This document shows, piece after piece, positions 53,945 through 62,759 of a DNA stretch of 64,000 nt. The position numbers were made by a program, and so were the translations under genes. Location of the stretch: positions 2,356,001 through 2,420,000 of the forward strand of contig OY969722.1 in NCBI GenBank assembly GCA_963702165.1. The letters are read 5' to 3'. Below the pieces are notes generated by a model. That model made no database searches. It saw only the letters and a list, made by a program, of their open reading frames with translations, and was not told the origin of the DNA. Within the stretch, counting starts at the first letter, position 1; each line of letters opens with the position of its first letter. The DNA comes from Terrimesophilobacter sp963702165 (GTDB taxonomy: Bacteria; Actinomycetota; Actinomycetes; Actinomycetales; Microbacteriaceae).

Positions 53945-54523
53945 ATGAAGTTCTTCTCCGACCCTGTCCTTGACTCGATGGCGTCGCGACGCTCGGTGTC
54001 GAAGGTTGGGCCCGAGACCCCAAGCGACGATGAACTGGCCGACTTGCTCGCGGCGGTGACGCCGGTTGCAGATCACAAGGCTCTGCGCCCGTGGCGCCTC
54101 ATCATCCTGCGTGGTGATGACCGGATGCGCCTAGCCGAGGCTCTGGACGCTGCATCCGGCGAGGTGCGTGAGCCGGGCGAGTACAACACGAAGCCGTTTC
54201 GAGCCGAGCTCTTGATTGCCGTTGTTGCGAGCCCGAAGCCGCACCCGAAGGTGCCGGAGTGGGAGCAGCGCGCGACCGCGGCTGGTGCCGGTCACCTGCT
54301 CGAACTAGCGCTGTGGCAGGCCGGCTGGGGTGTCATGTGGCGCACGGGGCTGTTCGCGAATGCGCCGCAAGTGCGAGCCGCGCATGGCCTGACCGATCAG
54401 GAGTTCCTCATGGGATGGCTGTACGTCGGAAGCGTCGACGAGGGCTTCCGAGCCCGGATGCGAGAGTCGAACCGACCCCCGTTGGATCCCCAGCAGTTCC
54501 TGGGGCGCATGCCGCGGCAGTGA
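53945..54523 (+). CDS. nitroreductase-family FMN protein (YdjA-like)
   Basis: 192 residues from ATG 53945. It has the N-terminal SMASRRSVSKVGPETPSDDELADLLAAVTPVADHKALRPWRLIIL (FMN-binding Arg/Ser and the HKALRPW motif of the YdjA subgroup), AGHLLELALWQAGWGVMWRTG and FLMGWLYVGSVDE. It probably reduces quinones or nitro compounds with NAD(P)H as a homodimer. Physiological substrate unknown. Confidence 0.9.
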   Translation: MKFFSDPVLDSMASRRSVSKVGPETPSDDELADLLAAVTPVADHKALRPWRLIILRGDDRMRLAEALDAASGEVREPGEYNTKPFRAELLIAVVASPKPHPKVPEWEQRATAAGAGHLLELALWQAGWGVMWRTGLFANAPQVRAAHGLTDQEFLMGWLYVGSVDEGFRARMRESNRPPLDPQQFLGRMPRQ

Positions 54524-54557
54524 AGGGGTGAGCTAGCCGCGCATTAAGGCATTAAGA

Positions 54558-54583
54558 AAGGCCTCGCCCGTGGGCGGGGCCTT
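54558..54583. terminator. bidirectional intrinsic terminator
   Basis: AAGGCCTCGCCC (54558-54569) pairs with GGGCGGGGCCTT (54572-54583) with one G-U. It lies between the convergent nitroreductase and the small minus-strand gene. On the minus strand it runs into TTTCTTAATG. A similar hairpin accompanies the related sequence at 62716-62747. Confidence 0.75.
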
Positions 54584-54598
54584 CCTGTCACTGCTGGG

Positions 54599-54790
54599 CT
54601 AGACCTTCTCGAGGGTGCGGTCCGCTGTCGCCTCTTCAGTCGTGCGGTCGCGCCGACCAACTCGGACAGTCCAGAATGTCGAAGGTTCTGACCGGACCAG
54701 GTTCTCTGGGCGCCGTTCAGGCACTGTCTTCCGGTCATCCTCTCGAGCCCGTGCACTCTTCTCGAAGTTTTCATCCCATGAGTAGCACAT
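54599..54790 (-). CDS. small unknown protein (MCYSWDENFEKS... type)
   Basis: 63 residues from ATG 54790; AAGGAGG sits 6 nt upstream, an ideal Shine-Dalgarno (GTG 54793 is a one-codon alternative). The protein starts MCYSWDENFEKSARAREDDR and ends RTLEKV, is highly charged and has no membrane segment. A single Cys at position 2 is notable. No family is recognised. An inverted repeat TTAATCG/CGATTAA (54818-54845) upstream may be an operator. Its 3' end and terminator are duplicated at 62716-62842. Expression is well supported; function is not known. Confidence 0.7.
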   Translation of the reverse strand: MCYSWDENFEKSARAREDDRKTVPERRPENLVRSEPSTFWTVRVGRRDRTTEEATADRTLEKV

Positions 54791-54966
54791 CACCAGCCTC
54801 CTTACTGTGGGCGTCCCTTAATCGTCCTCCGGTCGGGCCGATTAATCGACCCTTCGCAGTCCATTTCGAGAATCCACGAGAACCGGATGTCACACATCGC
54901 GTGCTGGAGCGTCTTTCTTTGTAGAGGTCAGCAGACGGCTGGCCTCCCAGTGAAAGGACAACCACC

Positions 54967-55347
54967 ATGGCCACCCCCGTTGCCGCACTCAACCAGCTCA
55001 ACCTCGCGTTCGCAGATCGGTTCAACGCTCGCGACCTTGATGGCCTGATGGCGCTCAATGTCGACGATGTCGTGTTCGTGCCGGCCCCCGGCCAGGCGGT
55101 GCAGGGCGAGGCTGCCGTGCGTGGCGCGCTCGAGCAGTTCCTGGGCTTGAACCTGCCGATCACCATGACCGTTCGCCACGTCTTCCAGAACGGCAACACC
55201 GGCCTCGCGGTCGCTGACTGGACGATCACCGGCACCGGTCCAGATGGGTCCGAGATGGCGCTCGCCGGTACGACCGCCGACGTGGCTGTCTATGACGAGC
55301 AGCACGGATGGCGTTACGTCATCGACAACCCGTTTGGCACCGCCTAG
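54967..55347 (+). CDS. SnoaL/NTF2-like protein (DUF4440-type)
   Basis: 126 residues, GAAAGGA upstream of the ATG. The NTF2-like fold is clear: LNLAFADRFNARDLDGLMALNVDDVVFVPAPGQAVQGEAAVRGALEQFLGL, then VRHVFQNGNTGLAVADWTITGTGPDGSEMALAGTTADVAVYDEQHGWRYVIDNPFG. Such proteins are small-molecule isomerases, hydrolases or stress-linked binding proteins. A role with the neighbouring ECF sigma factor is possible but unproven. Confidence 0.88.
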   Translation: MATPVAALNQLNLAFADRFNARDLDGLMALNVDDVVFVPAPGQAVQGEAAVRGALEQFLGLNLPITMTVRHVFQNGNTGLAVADWTITGTGPDGSEMALAGTTADVAVYDEQHGWRYVIDNPFGTA

Positions 55348-55360
55348 CCCACATGCGTAT

Positions 55361-55392
55361 GGCCGGCCGCCGCAATCTTGCGGGGCCGGCCT
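55361..55392. terminator. convergent hairpin terminator
   Basis: GGCCGGC and CCGCAA pair with TTGCGG and GCCGGCC around a TC loop, with a small internal mismatch. It lies between the NTF2-like gene and the ECF sigma gene, which converge, and probably serves both. Confidence 0.7.
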
Positions 55393-55404
55393 AGCGTGTG
55401 GCGT

Positions 55405-55947
55405 TCACGATGATTCGGACATGCCTGAGGCTCGGCAGGCGGCGAGCGCCTTCCGCGCCCGGGCGATCCGCTGGCGCGCGGTCGCAGGGGTGATCTGAAG
55501 CCGTTCGGCGATCTCCGGAGCGGAGAGATCATCGGCCACACTCATGAGCAGCGGTTCCCGCAAGGTCGCGGGAAGGCCGTGGATTGCCTGAAGCGCCCCG
55601 TCGAGAATTACGCGCATCTCGACTTCCTGCGTCACGCTCCGCGCGTCGGATACATCTTCATCCAGTTCATCGACAGGACGACGTGACTGCTGTCGTGAAA
55701 GGTCAGTTACCGCGTTCCTGGCAATGGTGTCCAACCACGAGCACATCTGCCCCGGTTCCGGGGTTTTCAGGTGCTCAACAGACCTCCATGCTCGGAGCAG
55801 CACCGTCTGGGCGACATCGTCCGCATCATTGGGGGAGACACCAAGCGAGATGCTGCGCCGACGCAGTCGACCGGGGTCATCCGTAATCATCGTGACGAGA
55901 GAGGACCGACGGTGGTCTTCCTGCGTGCGGAGATCGTCAGTCGTCAT
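55405..55947 (-). CDS. ECF-type RNA polymerase sigma factor
   Basis: 180 residues from ATG 55947. Region 2 is SPNDADDVAQTVLLRAWRSVEHLKTPEPGQMCSWLDTIARNAVTDLSRQQSR. Region 4 is AIHGLPATLREPLLMSVADDLSAPEIAERLQITPATARQRIARARKALAACRASG. A 60-residue acidic linker joins them. There is no adjacent anti-sigma gene. It could respond to an envelope or metabolic stress and may control its neighbours. The ribosome site is weak (AGAAAGC). Confidence 0.93.
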   Translation of the reverse strand: MTTDDLRTQEDHRRSSLVTMITDDPGRLRRRSISLGVSPNDADDVAQTVLLRAWRSVEHLKTPEPGQMCSWLDTIARNAVTDLSRQQSRRPVDELDEDVSDARSVTQEVEMRVILDGALQAIHGLPATLREPLLMSVADDLSAPEIAERLQITPATARQRIARARKALAACRASGMSESS

Positions 55948-55991
55948 GCTTTCTACACTGCCAGATTTCCCCGAGGCCCTCGGGCCGGGTC

Positions 55992-57145
55992 CTAGGAATG
56001 CGCGGTTGCGAGGGCCCGCTCGAGATCCGCGATCAGATCGTCGGTGTGCTCGATGCCGACGGACAGCCTGAGCATGTCGTCCGGCGCCGGCGACCCTGCC
56101 CCTTCGGCGCTCGCCCGGTGCTCGATGAGGCTCTCGACGCCACCGAGCGACGTCGCCCGCTTCCAGAGGCGCGTGTTCGCCGCGACCCCGATTGCCGCGC
56201 TCTCGCCGCCCGCAGCGCGGATCGACAGCATCCCGCCGAAACCATCGTGCATCTGCCGTTTCGCTATGGCGTGACCGTGGCTCGACGGAAGACCCGGATA
56301 GAGCACCTGGGTCACGTGCGGATGTCCATCGAAGTGTTCCGCGATGCGCAGGGCTGACGCGCTCGCGGCGCGCACCCGGAGAAACAGCGTGCGCATACCG
56401 CGCAGGAGCAGCCACGACTCGAACGAGCCGAGGGTTCCGCCGATCTGGGCGCGCACGCTGCGCACGCGCTGCCAGTGCTCGTTGTCGGCGCGGGTGGTGA
56501 CCGTTCCGGCGGTCAGGTCGGAGTGTCCGTTCAGGTACTTGGTTGCCGAGTGCATCACCAGGTCCGCGCCCGAGTTCGAGCGGCCGAGTGTGCACGGGCG
56601 TTGCCGGCGTCGAGTCGACGGCGAGCAGTGGCGCCGGCCGCGTGGGCGAGTTCGGCGGTGGCTGCGATGTCGGTGATCGTCCAGAGCGGATTCGCCGGGG
56701 TCTCCACCCACACCAGCTTGGTGACGCCGGGTCGGATGGCGGCCCGGACGGCCGACGCATCCGTCATGTCGATGAGCTCCACGTCGAGCCCCCACGAGGC
56801 GGCGAAACCGGTCAGCCAATTGCGCAGGCTCCAGTACATAACCTTCGGCGCCAGAACGTGGTCGCCGGGCTTCAGCGCCTGGAAGACGGATGTCGCCGCG
56901 GCCATGCCGCTGGCGAACAGCAGCGTCTCGTGTCCGCCCTCCAACCTGGTGAGCAGCGCCTCGGCCTGATCGAACGACGGGTTGTTGTCGCGCATGTAGA
57001 TGCGGCCGGACCGGTACTGATTGTCGGCATCGCGCAGATACGTGCTGGAGACGTGGATGGGCGGTGAGATCGCCCGAGTCTGCTCGTCCACCCAGCCCAG
57101 TGCCTGCGCGGTGAGGCTCTCCGGGGAAAACGCTTCGTCGTCCAT
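55992..57145 (-). pseudogene. cystathionine gamma-synthase/lyase (PLP trans-sulfuration) gene with two frameshifts
   Basis: The first frame (ATG 57145) covers the N-terminal half through ATSVFQALKPGDHVLAPKVMYWS and LVWVETPANPLW. A second frame gives only LAVDSTPATPVHTRPLELG. A third carries ADLVMHSATKYLNGHSDLTAGTV, with the PLP-lysine motif SATKY, to the stop at 55992. The breaks are near 56627 and 56569, each one extra base in a G/C run; the span of 1154 nt is two over a multiple of three. Corrected, it is a full-length 383-residue family member. Two insertions 58 bp apart suggest sequence error, but real inactivation cannot be excluded. Confidence 0.85.
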
Positions 57146-57199
57146 GAAACGATGCTATGGCGCGCTTGTCTAAGTGCCGTGCTACCTCAAAGGACACAC

Positions 57200-58102
57200 A
57201 TGTTCACCGACCTCAGTGCGTTCCCTCTCACGCCGCTTCACGACGACAGCATCGACGAACATGCCTATGCCGGACTCATCGAGAGGCTTGCGGCTGCAGA
57301 AGTCGACTCGATCACTGCGCTCGGCTCGACGGGCTCCTACGCCTATCTGAACCCCGATGAGCGCCGGCGGGCGGCCCGTATCGCGCTCCGAAACGCTGGA
57401 GAAGTTCCCGTGTTCGTGGGTGTCGGGGCGTTGCGCACTTCGCAGGTGCTGGACCTGGCCCGGGACGCCGAACAGGCGGGCGCTTCGGGGTTACTGGTAG
57501 CCCCCATGTCGTACCAGTCGCTCACCGACGACGAGGTGTACGGGCTCTATGAGGAGTTGGCGGAGGCCACCGCGCTCCCAGTGATTGTCTACGACAACCC
57601 GGGAACCACCCATTTCGAGTTCAGTGACACCCTCTACTCGCGCGTGGCGCAACTGCCCAACATCGCGTCGATCAAGATTCCGGGGCTTCCCGCCGACCCG
57701 GATGCTGCGCGAGAGCGTGTCGAGAAGATCCGGTCTGCCGTGCCCGACCGGGTTACAGTTGGCATCTCCGGCGACCGGTACGCGGCAACCGGATTGACCG
57801 CCGGGTGCGACGCCTGGTACTCAGTCATCGCGGGCACCGTGCCGGAGCCCGCCTTAACCATCACGCGTGCCGCGCGAAGCGGTGACGCGGCGACGGCTAT
57901 CGCCGAGTCGCAACGGCTGCAACCGCTGTGGGATTTGTTCGCCGAACACGGCGGCAGCTTCAGGGTGGTCGCCGCGATCGCCGAGCTGGCCGGCCTGGTG
58001 AAGCCCAACAGCATTCCCCGACCACTGCGCGGACTTGAAGGCGCTGCGCTCCAGCGGGTGGCGGGGGTGATTCGAGAACTCGATCTCATCGCCGTGTCCT
58101 GA
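57200..58102 (+). CDS. dihydrodipicolinate synthase (DapA)-family aldolase
   Basis: 300 residues from ATG 57200 (AAAGGA upstream). It is a TIM barrel with ALGSTGSYAYLNPDERRR, the catalytic Tyr in LPVIVYDNPGTT and the Schiff-base Lys in NIASIKIPGLP. True DapA has GTTGE where this has GSTGS, so it is more likely a keto-acid aldolase/dehydratase paralogue than lysine biosynthesis. Not in an operon. Confidence 0.88.
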   Translation: MFTDLSAFPLTPLHDDSIDEHAYAGLIERLAAAEVDSITALGSTGSYAYLNPDERRRAARIALRNAGEVPVFVGVGALRTSQVLDLARDAEQAGASGLLVAPMSYQSLTDDEVYGLYEELAEATALPVIVYDNPGTTHFEFSDTLYSRVAQLPNIASIKIPGLPADPDAARERVEKIRSAVPDRVTVGISGDRYAATGLTAGCDAWYSVIAGTVPEPALTITRAARSGDAATAIAESQRLQPLWDLFAEHGGSFRVVAAIAELAGLVKPNSIPRPLRGLEGAALQRVAGVIRELDLIAVS

Positions 58103-58109
58103 TGACGGG

Positions 58110-61100
58110 TTAGCTGAGGTCGCGCAGCCGCGCGGTGATGCTGTTCTCTTCTCCTGCTCGCCGCTCGTACGTCACGGCGATGATCAGGAGCACGGCGCCG
58201 ACGACGGCGAGGGTGATCCACCAGGGCATCGATTCGATGCCGCGACCGATCTGCACCAAGAAGACGAACGCGTTCTCGATGGGAAGCACGACGATACCGA
58301 TGAGGAACGGCGCGGCGAGTCTGAGGCCCGATCCGACGAGGATTGCGACGAGGGCGATCACGATGACGAGAATGGCCCGCCAGGTCAGCGGATCGGTGAA
58401 CGTCGAGACGATGGACGCGAGCAGCATCGTCACGAGGCCGGGAGCGAGCAGCGGCCAGGAGCCGTTGAATCCTTCTGGCCAGCTGCCCAGGGTCCCACCG
58501 CGCGGCGCACCGGCGCGCTGCGCCCGCATGGCCAGGGCCCCGGCCGCGAGCAGGAAGATCCCGAGGGGAAGGGAGAAGGTCTCGACGCGCAGTTCGCGCG
58601 GACTCCAGGCCACGATCGAGGTCACGAAGGCGAGCAGGAAGACAAACCACACGGGCGGCAGGCCGGTTGACCCGCCGCGCTGCCTGCGCGCGATGACCAC
58701 GACGGCCACCAGGTAGGCGAGCATGAGAACCCACATCGCCCAAATGGTGAACCAGTCACGTTCGATGGCCGTCCAGCTGGCGACCGCAACGTAGGCGGCG
58801 GCCGGCGCATACAGCCAGCGAGTGCTGGCCAAGCGGGAGCCGGCGGGAGCAGCGCCGCGGATCATGCGTGCGGCAGCGGCAGCAGGCAGCGCACCGGCCA
58901 CGCCGATCACGCAGCATAGAAGTATTTCCGGGACGGCGGCGGAGCCGATGGTGTCTGCGCCCATCCCGAATCTCACACCCTGGATCGCGCCGGCGGCACC
59001 CGACCCCAGGGCGACCCACAGTGTCGGCGCCTGGAGCGCCCGCAGCCGTTCCGCTCGCGCAGTAGACCCGCGGCCGAGACGCATCCCGAGCCCGAGGAGA
59101 AGCCAGGATGCAGCGATGAGTCCGAATCCACGCCAGGGCGCGAACGCGCTGGCCCCGTTTCCTGATACAGCGAGCATGGCGAGGATGGGCGCGACGGCCA
59201 TCAGCAGCCCGCTCGCGTAGAGCGAGACCGCGCGGGTACCTCGCGAGGTGAGCACCAGGCCGACCGCCGCCGCGGCCAGGCTTGGGGGAAGCAGGTACGG
59301 TTCGAGCACGCTGATCCCGGCGAGTGCCCACAGGCACCACAGTGCACCGGTGAATGAGGCCCCGGCGACCCACCATCCGTACCGCCGCTTGGCCCAAATA
59401 GACGTGGCTGCGGCACCGACTCCCAGAATGACCAGGACAACGAACGTGGTAGGCAGCCCGGCGGCGACGCGCACGAGTGCCAGCACCACCACGATCGCTC
59501 CGGTCAGCAGGGTCGAGGCCTCGAGCGCGATGCGAGCGACCACGGCATCCCGGTTGCCGATGTCTCGCTTCTGAAGACCGGAGCGGATGAGGTCGGCGGA
59601 GGGGAGCACCAGGGCGACCATGGCGGCGATCACCGGGAGTGTCACCGGCGACGCGCTGCCGAGGAGGACTTGAGCACCGAGGCAGACCACCACGACGGCA
59701 AGTGACGGCACGAGGAGTCCGGCGGCGATCGCGCGGAGCTCCACGCCGAGCCCTGCGCGGCGAGTGGTGAGCAGGGTGAGGGCGAGCAGGAAGATCAGCC
59801 CGGTCGACAGCGCGGTCCATCCGCTGCGCTCGAAGACGACCTGCACGACGCCGATGACGAACGGCACCGAGGTCACCGCCAGAATCGCGTACCACGCCGG
59901 TGGCGCGACCTGGCGGAGGAACGTTGCCGCCATCGCCCCGATGGAGGCGAGCGAGGTTGTCAGGCAGAGCAGCGCGATCGTGCCGACGCTGACCTGGTCG
60001 AGGGCTGCCGCGAAGATGATGAGCGCGTAGGCGTAGCCAGCGCCGACGTGGAGGAACCGCATCCGCGCCGGCACGGTTCGGGCAATGATGGCGATCGTGA
60101 CCACGATGGCCGCGCCCGCCCAGATGGTGGTCGGCCTGTCAGTCCACGAGACGATGCCCGCGAGGAGAACCGCGAAGTGGGCGCCGAGGATGAGCGGAAG
60201 TCGGATGCTGGTGCGCGCGGAGCGGATGCGCGGGCCTGCCACGAGCAAGACGCTCAGGGCTATCGCCAGCGCGAGGGCGACAGTGATGCGCGCCCCCAAG
60301 GGGAGGGTCGGCAGGCAGGAGAAGGTGAGCCCGGCGAGGGCCGCGAGCCAGGCGGTGACCGAGGCCGCGGCGGTGACCAAATTCGAGCTCGCCGTCCGCA
60401 TGCGAGCGTGGATCGTGGCGAAGGCGCCGAATCCGGCGGCCATGGACGCCAGTCCGATGACGACGGCGATAACGTTGGCGGCGCCCAGCCCGGCTGCGGC
60501 GCCGTCGGCCCCGGTGAGGGCGCCGAGCACTGTCACCGCCCCGACCATGACGGCGAGGAGCATCGGGGCCAGCACGCTGAACGCGGCCACCGCGACCACA
60601 CCTGAAATGGCTGCCCCACGCGCGACAGTCCGCGGTGTCGGCGTGAGGGCACCGAACAGAACTAGCCCGATCGCTCCAGCGGCGGGAGTCACGGCGAGGT
60701 ACCAGTCGGTGCCAACGCTCGAGCCCAGGCCGAGGGCGAACGGGAGAACCACCACGGCGGCCGTGGCCGCCGCGCCGGCGATAACACTCCATAGCTGGCG
60801 GAGCAGGTGGCGTGTGGCCAGGGTGGCGAGCGCCGTGACAGCTCCGAGAGTTGCCGATACGGCCAGCCAGTACGCAGCCGCGGGCCAGATCTCGCTGCGC
60901 CACACCTGCGTGATCACGAGCGTGGTTGCCAGGAGTTGCAGCGCAGTGAGCATGACGCGTTCCGAGCGGAGGCGACCGTCAAACATCCGTGCCGCCCTGA
61001 CAGCCGCTTCCATCAGGGCGAAGGCTGCAAATGCGGCACCAAGGTGTCCGAGCATCCCGGTGAGCGTGGTGCCTCCCGCGTACCCGAGCATCGCCGGCAC

Positions 61101-61811
61101 CGCCGTGAGTCCCAGGAGGGACACCCACAGCCAGCTGCGGATGCGCGCTCGCGCCGACAAGGCGGCCATCGCTGCGCCGCTGATCAGGGTGCCGATCGCG
61201 GCCGTGGTCCAGCGGCTGATTCCAGCCCCGGCCAGCTCGGAAACGGCGTAGACGTCGAGGGCGATGAAAACCATGCCGAGGGTGCCGACCGCTTCGGCCG
61301 AGAACTGCAGCCCGCGGCGGGCGAGCAGCCAGGCGCCCCCGAGGAACAGGACCGTGATGATGCCGACGATGCCGCTGCGCAAGGCGCGGTCGGTGAGGTC
61401 GGGGTTGAAGAAGGTGAAGACGATGGCGGAAACCGCGAAGAGACCGGCCCCGGCAACCGCGAGCACCGATTGCACGGTCGCGCTGGAACGTTCGCGGGCC
61501 GACTCAGGTGGTTGGGATGTCGTCGGTTTGGCTGCTGGTTGACTCGTCGGTGCGGGTGTTGGTACGGGTGTTGCCGTCGCTCCCGCGGCGCCGGGGCGGG
61601 GCACCCGGTCGAGCACGGCCTGTCTCGCTGCGAGCGCCAGGGCCGCGGACTGGGAAGCCTCCCAGAGCTCGGTCGCCAGCTCATCCGGGAGCTGGACGCC
61701 ACAGTTCGCGCAGCCCCGAACGCTGAAAGCATCCAGCCCGCATACCGGGCAGGAGGTTCGATCGAGCAGCCGGCGGATGGCGGCGTCGCTCCACTGCTGC
61801 CGCGTTTTCAT
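58110..61811 (-). CDS. large SCO7613-type membrane protein with an N-terminal zinc ribbon
   Basis: A 1233-residue protein. The N-terminal 60 residues hold a zinc-ribbon-like CPVCGLDAFSVRGCANCGVQLP. A Pro/Thr/Ala linker (TPAPTSQPAAKPTTSQPPESARERSS) follows, then about 30 hydrophobic segments to the end, as in the actinobacterial SCO7613 C-terminal domain proteins. It overlaps the upstream HTH gene by 4 nt (ATGA). It probably resides in the plasma membrane; function is unknown. Confidence 0.82.
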   Translation of the reverse strand: MKTRQQWSDAAIRRLLDRTSCPVCGLDAFSVRGCANCGVQLPDELATELWEASQSAALALAARQAVLDRVPRPGAAGATATPVPTPAPTSQPAAKPTTSQPPESARERSSATVQSVLAVAGAGLFAVSAIVFTFFNPDLTDRALRSGIVGIITVLFLGGAWLLARRGLQFSAEAVGTLGMVFIALDVYAVSELAGAGISRWTTAAIGTLISGAAMAALSARARIRSWLWVSLLGLTAVPAMLGYAGGTTLTGMLGHLGAAFAAFALMEAAVRAARMFDGRLRSERVMLTALQLLATTLVITQVWRSEIWPAAAYWLAVSATLGAVTALATLATRHLLRQLWSVIAGAAATAAVVVLPFALGLGSSVGTDWYLAVTPAAGAIGLVLFGALTPTPRTVARGAAISGVVAVAAFSVLAPMLLAVMVGAVTVLGALTGADGAAAGLGAANVIAVVIGLASMAAGFGAFATIHARMRTASSNLVTAAASVTAWLAALAGLTFSCLPTLPLGARITVALALAIALSVLLVAGPRIRSARTSIRLPLILGAHFAVLLAGIVSWTDRPTTIWAGAAIVVTIAIIARTVPARMRFLHVGAGYAYALIIFAAALDQVSVGTIALLCLTTSLASIGAMAATFLRQVAPPAWYAILAVTSVPFVIGVVQVVFERSGWTALSTGLIFLLALTLLTTRRAGLGVELRAIAAGLLVPSLAVVVVCLGAQVLLGSASPVTLPVIAAMVALVLPSADLIRSGLQKRDIGNRDAVVARIALEASTLLTGAIVVVLALVRVAAGLPTTFVVLVILGVGAAATSIWAKRRYGWWVAGASFTGALWCLWALAGISVLEPYLLPPSLAAAAVGLVLTSRGTRAVSLYASGLLMAVAPILAMLAVSGNGASAFAPWRGFGLIAASWLLLGLGMRLGRGSTARAERLRALQAPTLWVALGSGAAGAIQGVRFGMGADTIGSAAVPEILLCCVIGVAGALPAAAAARMIRGAAPAGSRLASTRWLYAPAAAYVAVASWTAIERDWFTIWAMWVLMLAYLVAVVVIARRQRGGSTGLPPVWFVFLLAFVTSIVAWSPRELRVETFSLPLGIFLLAAGALAMRAQRAGAPRGGTLGSWPEGFNGSWPLLAPGLVTMLLASIVSTFTDPLTWRAILVIVIALVAILVGSGLRLAAPFLIGIVVLPIENAFVFLVQIGRGIESMPWWITLAVVGAVLLIIAVTYERRAGEENSITARLRDLS

Positions 61812-62047
61812 TGCTTTGACTCGGCAGGCTTGGTGTCATCGCTGTCGGGTACCCAGCTCAAGATGTCGCCCGGCTGGCATTCGAGCACCCGGCAGATCGC
61901 ATCCAGCGTGGAGAATCGCACCGCCTTCGCGCGCCCATTCTTGAGCACCGAGACGTTCGCGGGGGTGATCTCGATGGCTGCGGCGAGCTCGGCGACCGAC
62001 ATCTTCTTCTTCGCGAGTTCGACGTCGAGGTTGATGACGATGGGCAT
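61808..62047 (-). CDS. HTH-type (Cro/C1, YozG-like) regulator
   Basis: 79 residues. A helix-turn-helix covers KKKMSVAELAAAIEITPANVSVLKNGRAKAVRFSTLDAICRVLECQPGDIL, the compact YozG/HipB-like fold usually paired with a DUF2975 gene. The tail is acidic. It starts in the stop of the DUF2975 gene (1-nt overlap) and overlaps the large membrane protein gene by 4 nt. It probably represses this operon through the inverted repeat at 62533-62560. Confidence 0.9.
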   Translation of the reverse strand: MPIVINLDVELAKKKMSVAELAAAIEITPANVSVLKNGRAKAVRFSTLDAICRVLECQPGDILSWVPDSDDTKPAESKQ

Positions 62048-62520
62048 CAGACCACCTCGGAAAGGTCTTGCTCGAGTTGCGATGCCTTGCGCAGCAGGCC
62101 GCGAAGAACGACGACGAGGAGCGCAAATCCGGACCCCAGAATGACCCCGAGAATGCACAGCACGTTAGCCGGGGACGAGATTCCCACCGCCGTGAGCGTG
62201 ATGAACGAGGTGAGGATAAGAAGGGTCGCCGCGATGACGAGCGCGAGGATGACGTCGACCCACTTGAACGCATCGGGGCTGAAGATGCTGGAGGCGCGCA
62301 CCAGGGAGAGCAGCCGCCAGACGCAGACAAGGGCGAGCTGCACGCAGAGCAGGAAGGTGATCGCGATGACGGTTCCAGGCAGTTGGAGGTAGGCGAACTC
62401 GGGGTACTGCCTCGCGGTCTGTGCCGCGACCCCGGGAATCACCCAGATCTGCCCAGCCAGCATGATCAGAATCATGACGACGAGGAGCGCTTTCAGCGCG
62501 ACGGTCACGGTGCTGTGCAT
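62047..62520 (-). CDS. DUF2975 membrane protein
   Basis: 157 residues from ATG 62520 (AGGG upstream; the longer frame to 62562 crosses the operator). There are four membrane segments: VALKALLVVMILIMLAGQIWVI, LPGTVIAITFLLCVQLALVCVW, VDVILALVIAATLLILTSFITLTAVG and VLCILGVILGSGFALLVVVLRGLL. DUF2975 proteins with an HTH partner form small regulatory modules of unknown signal. Confidence 0.88.
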   Translation of the reverse strand: MHSTVTVALKALLVVMILIMLAGQIWVIPGVAAQTARQYPEFAYLQLPGTVIAITFLLCVQLALVCVWRLLSLVRASSIFSPDAFKWVDVILALVIAATLLILTSFITLTAVGISSPANVLCILGVILGSGFALLVVVLRGLLRKASQLEQDLSEVV

Positions 62521-62532
62521 GGTTTCCCTATC

Positions 62533-62560
62533 GTTTGTCGATATCCATCTATCGATAAAC
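62533..62560. promoter_or_regulatory. inverted repeat, candidate operator of the DUF2975/HTH operon
   Basis: GTTTGTCGATA (62533-62543) and TATCGATAAAC (62550-62560) form an 11-bp imperfect palindrome with a 6-nt spacer, 13-40 nt upstream of the DUF2975 start on the minus strand. The HTH protein of the operon is the likely ligand. The AT-rich sequence beyond (TATATTG on the minus strand) may hold the -10 or -35. Confidence 0.55.
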
Positions 62561-62676
62561 AATATACACAGCGCTCCGCGTTAGGCCGAGACCTCGAGGT
62601 GGTGAGAGCCTGCCCGAGATTGGAGGTCAGCGGGGAGGAGTGGTCTGAGAGGCGCGACGCAAACCCGCCCATTAAC

Positions 62677-62747
62677 GCGGAAACCCCCGAGCGCTCGGGG
62701 GTTTCCGCATCGTGCAGGGATGCCTCGCCCGTGGGCGCGGCATCCCT
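62677..62747. terminator. two consecutive hairpins
   Basis: 62677-62708 is a perfect 32-bp palindrome (GCGGAAACCCCCGAGC and its reverse). A second hairpin, AGGGATGCC..CGCCC (62716-62730) with GGGCG..GGCATCCCT (62733-62747), resembles the terminator at 54558-54583. They no longer follow a recognisable intact gene on either strand, consistent with a relict 3' end. 62581-62676 shows nothing. Confidence 0.7.
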
Positions 62748-62759
62748 GTCGCTCCGCCG

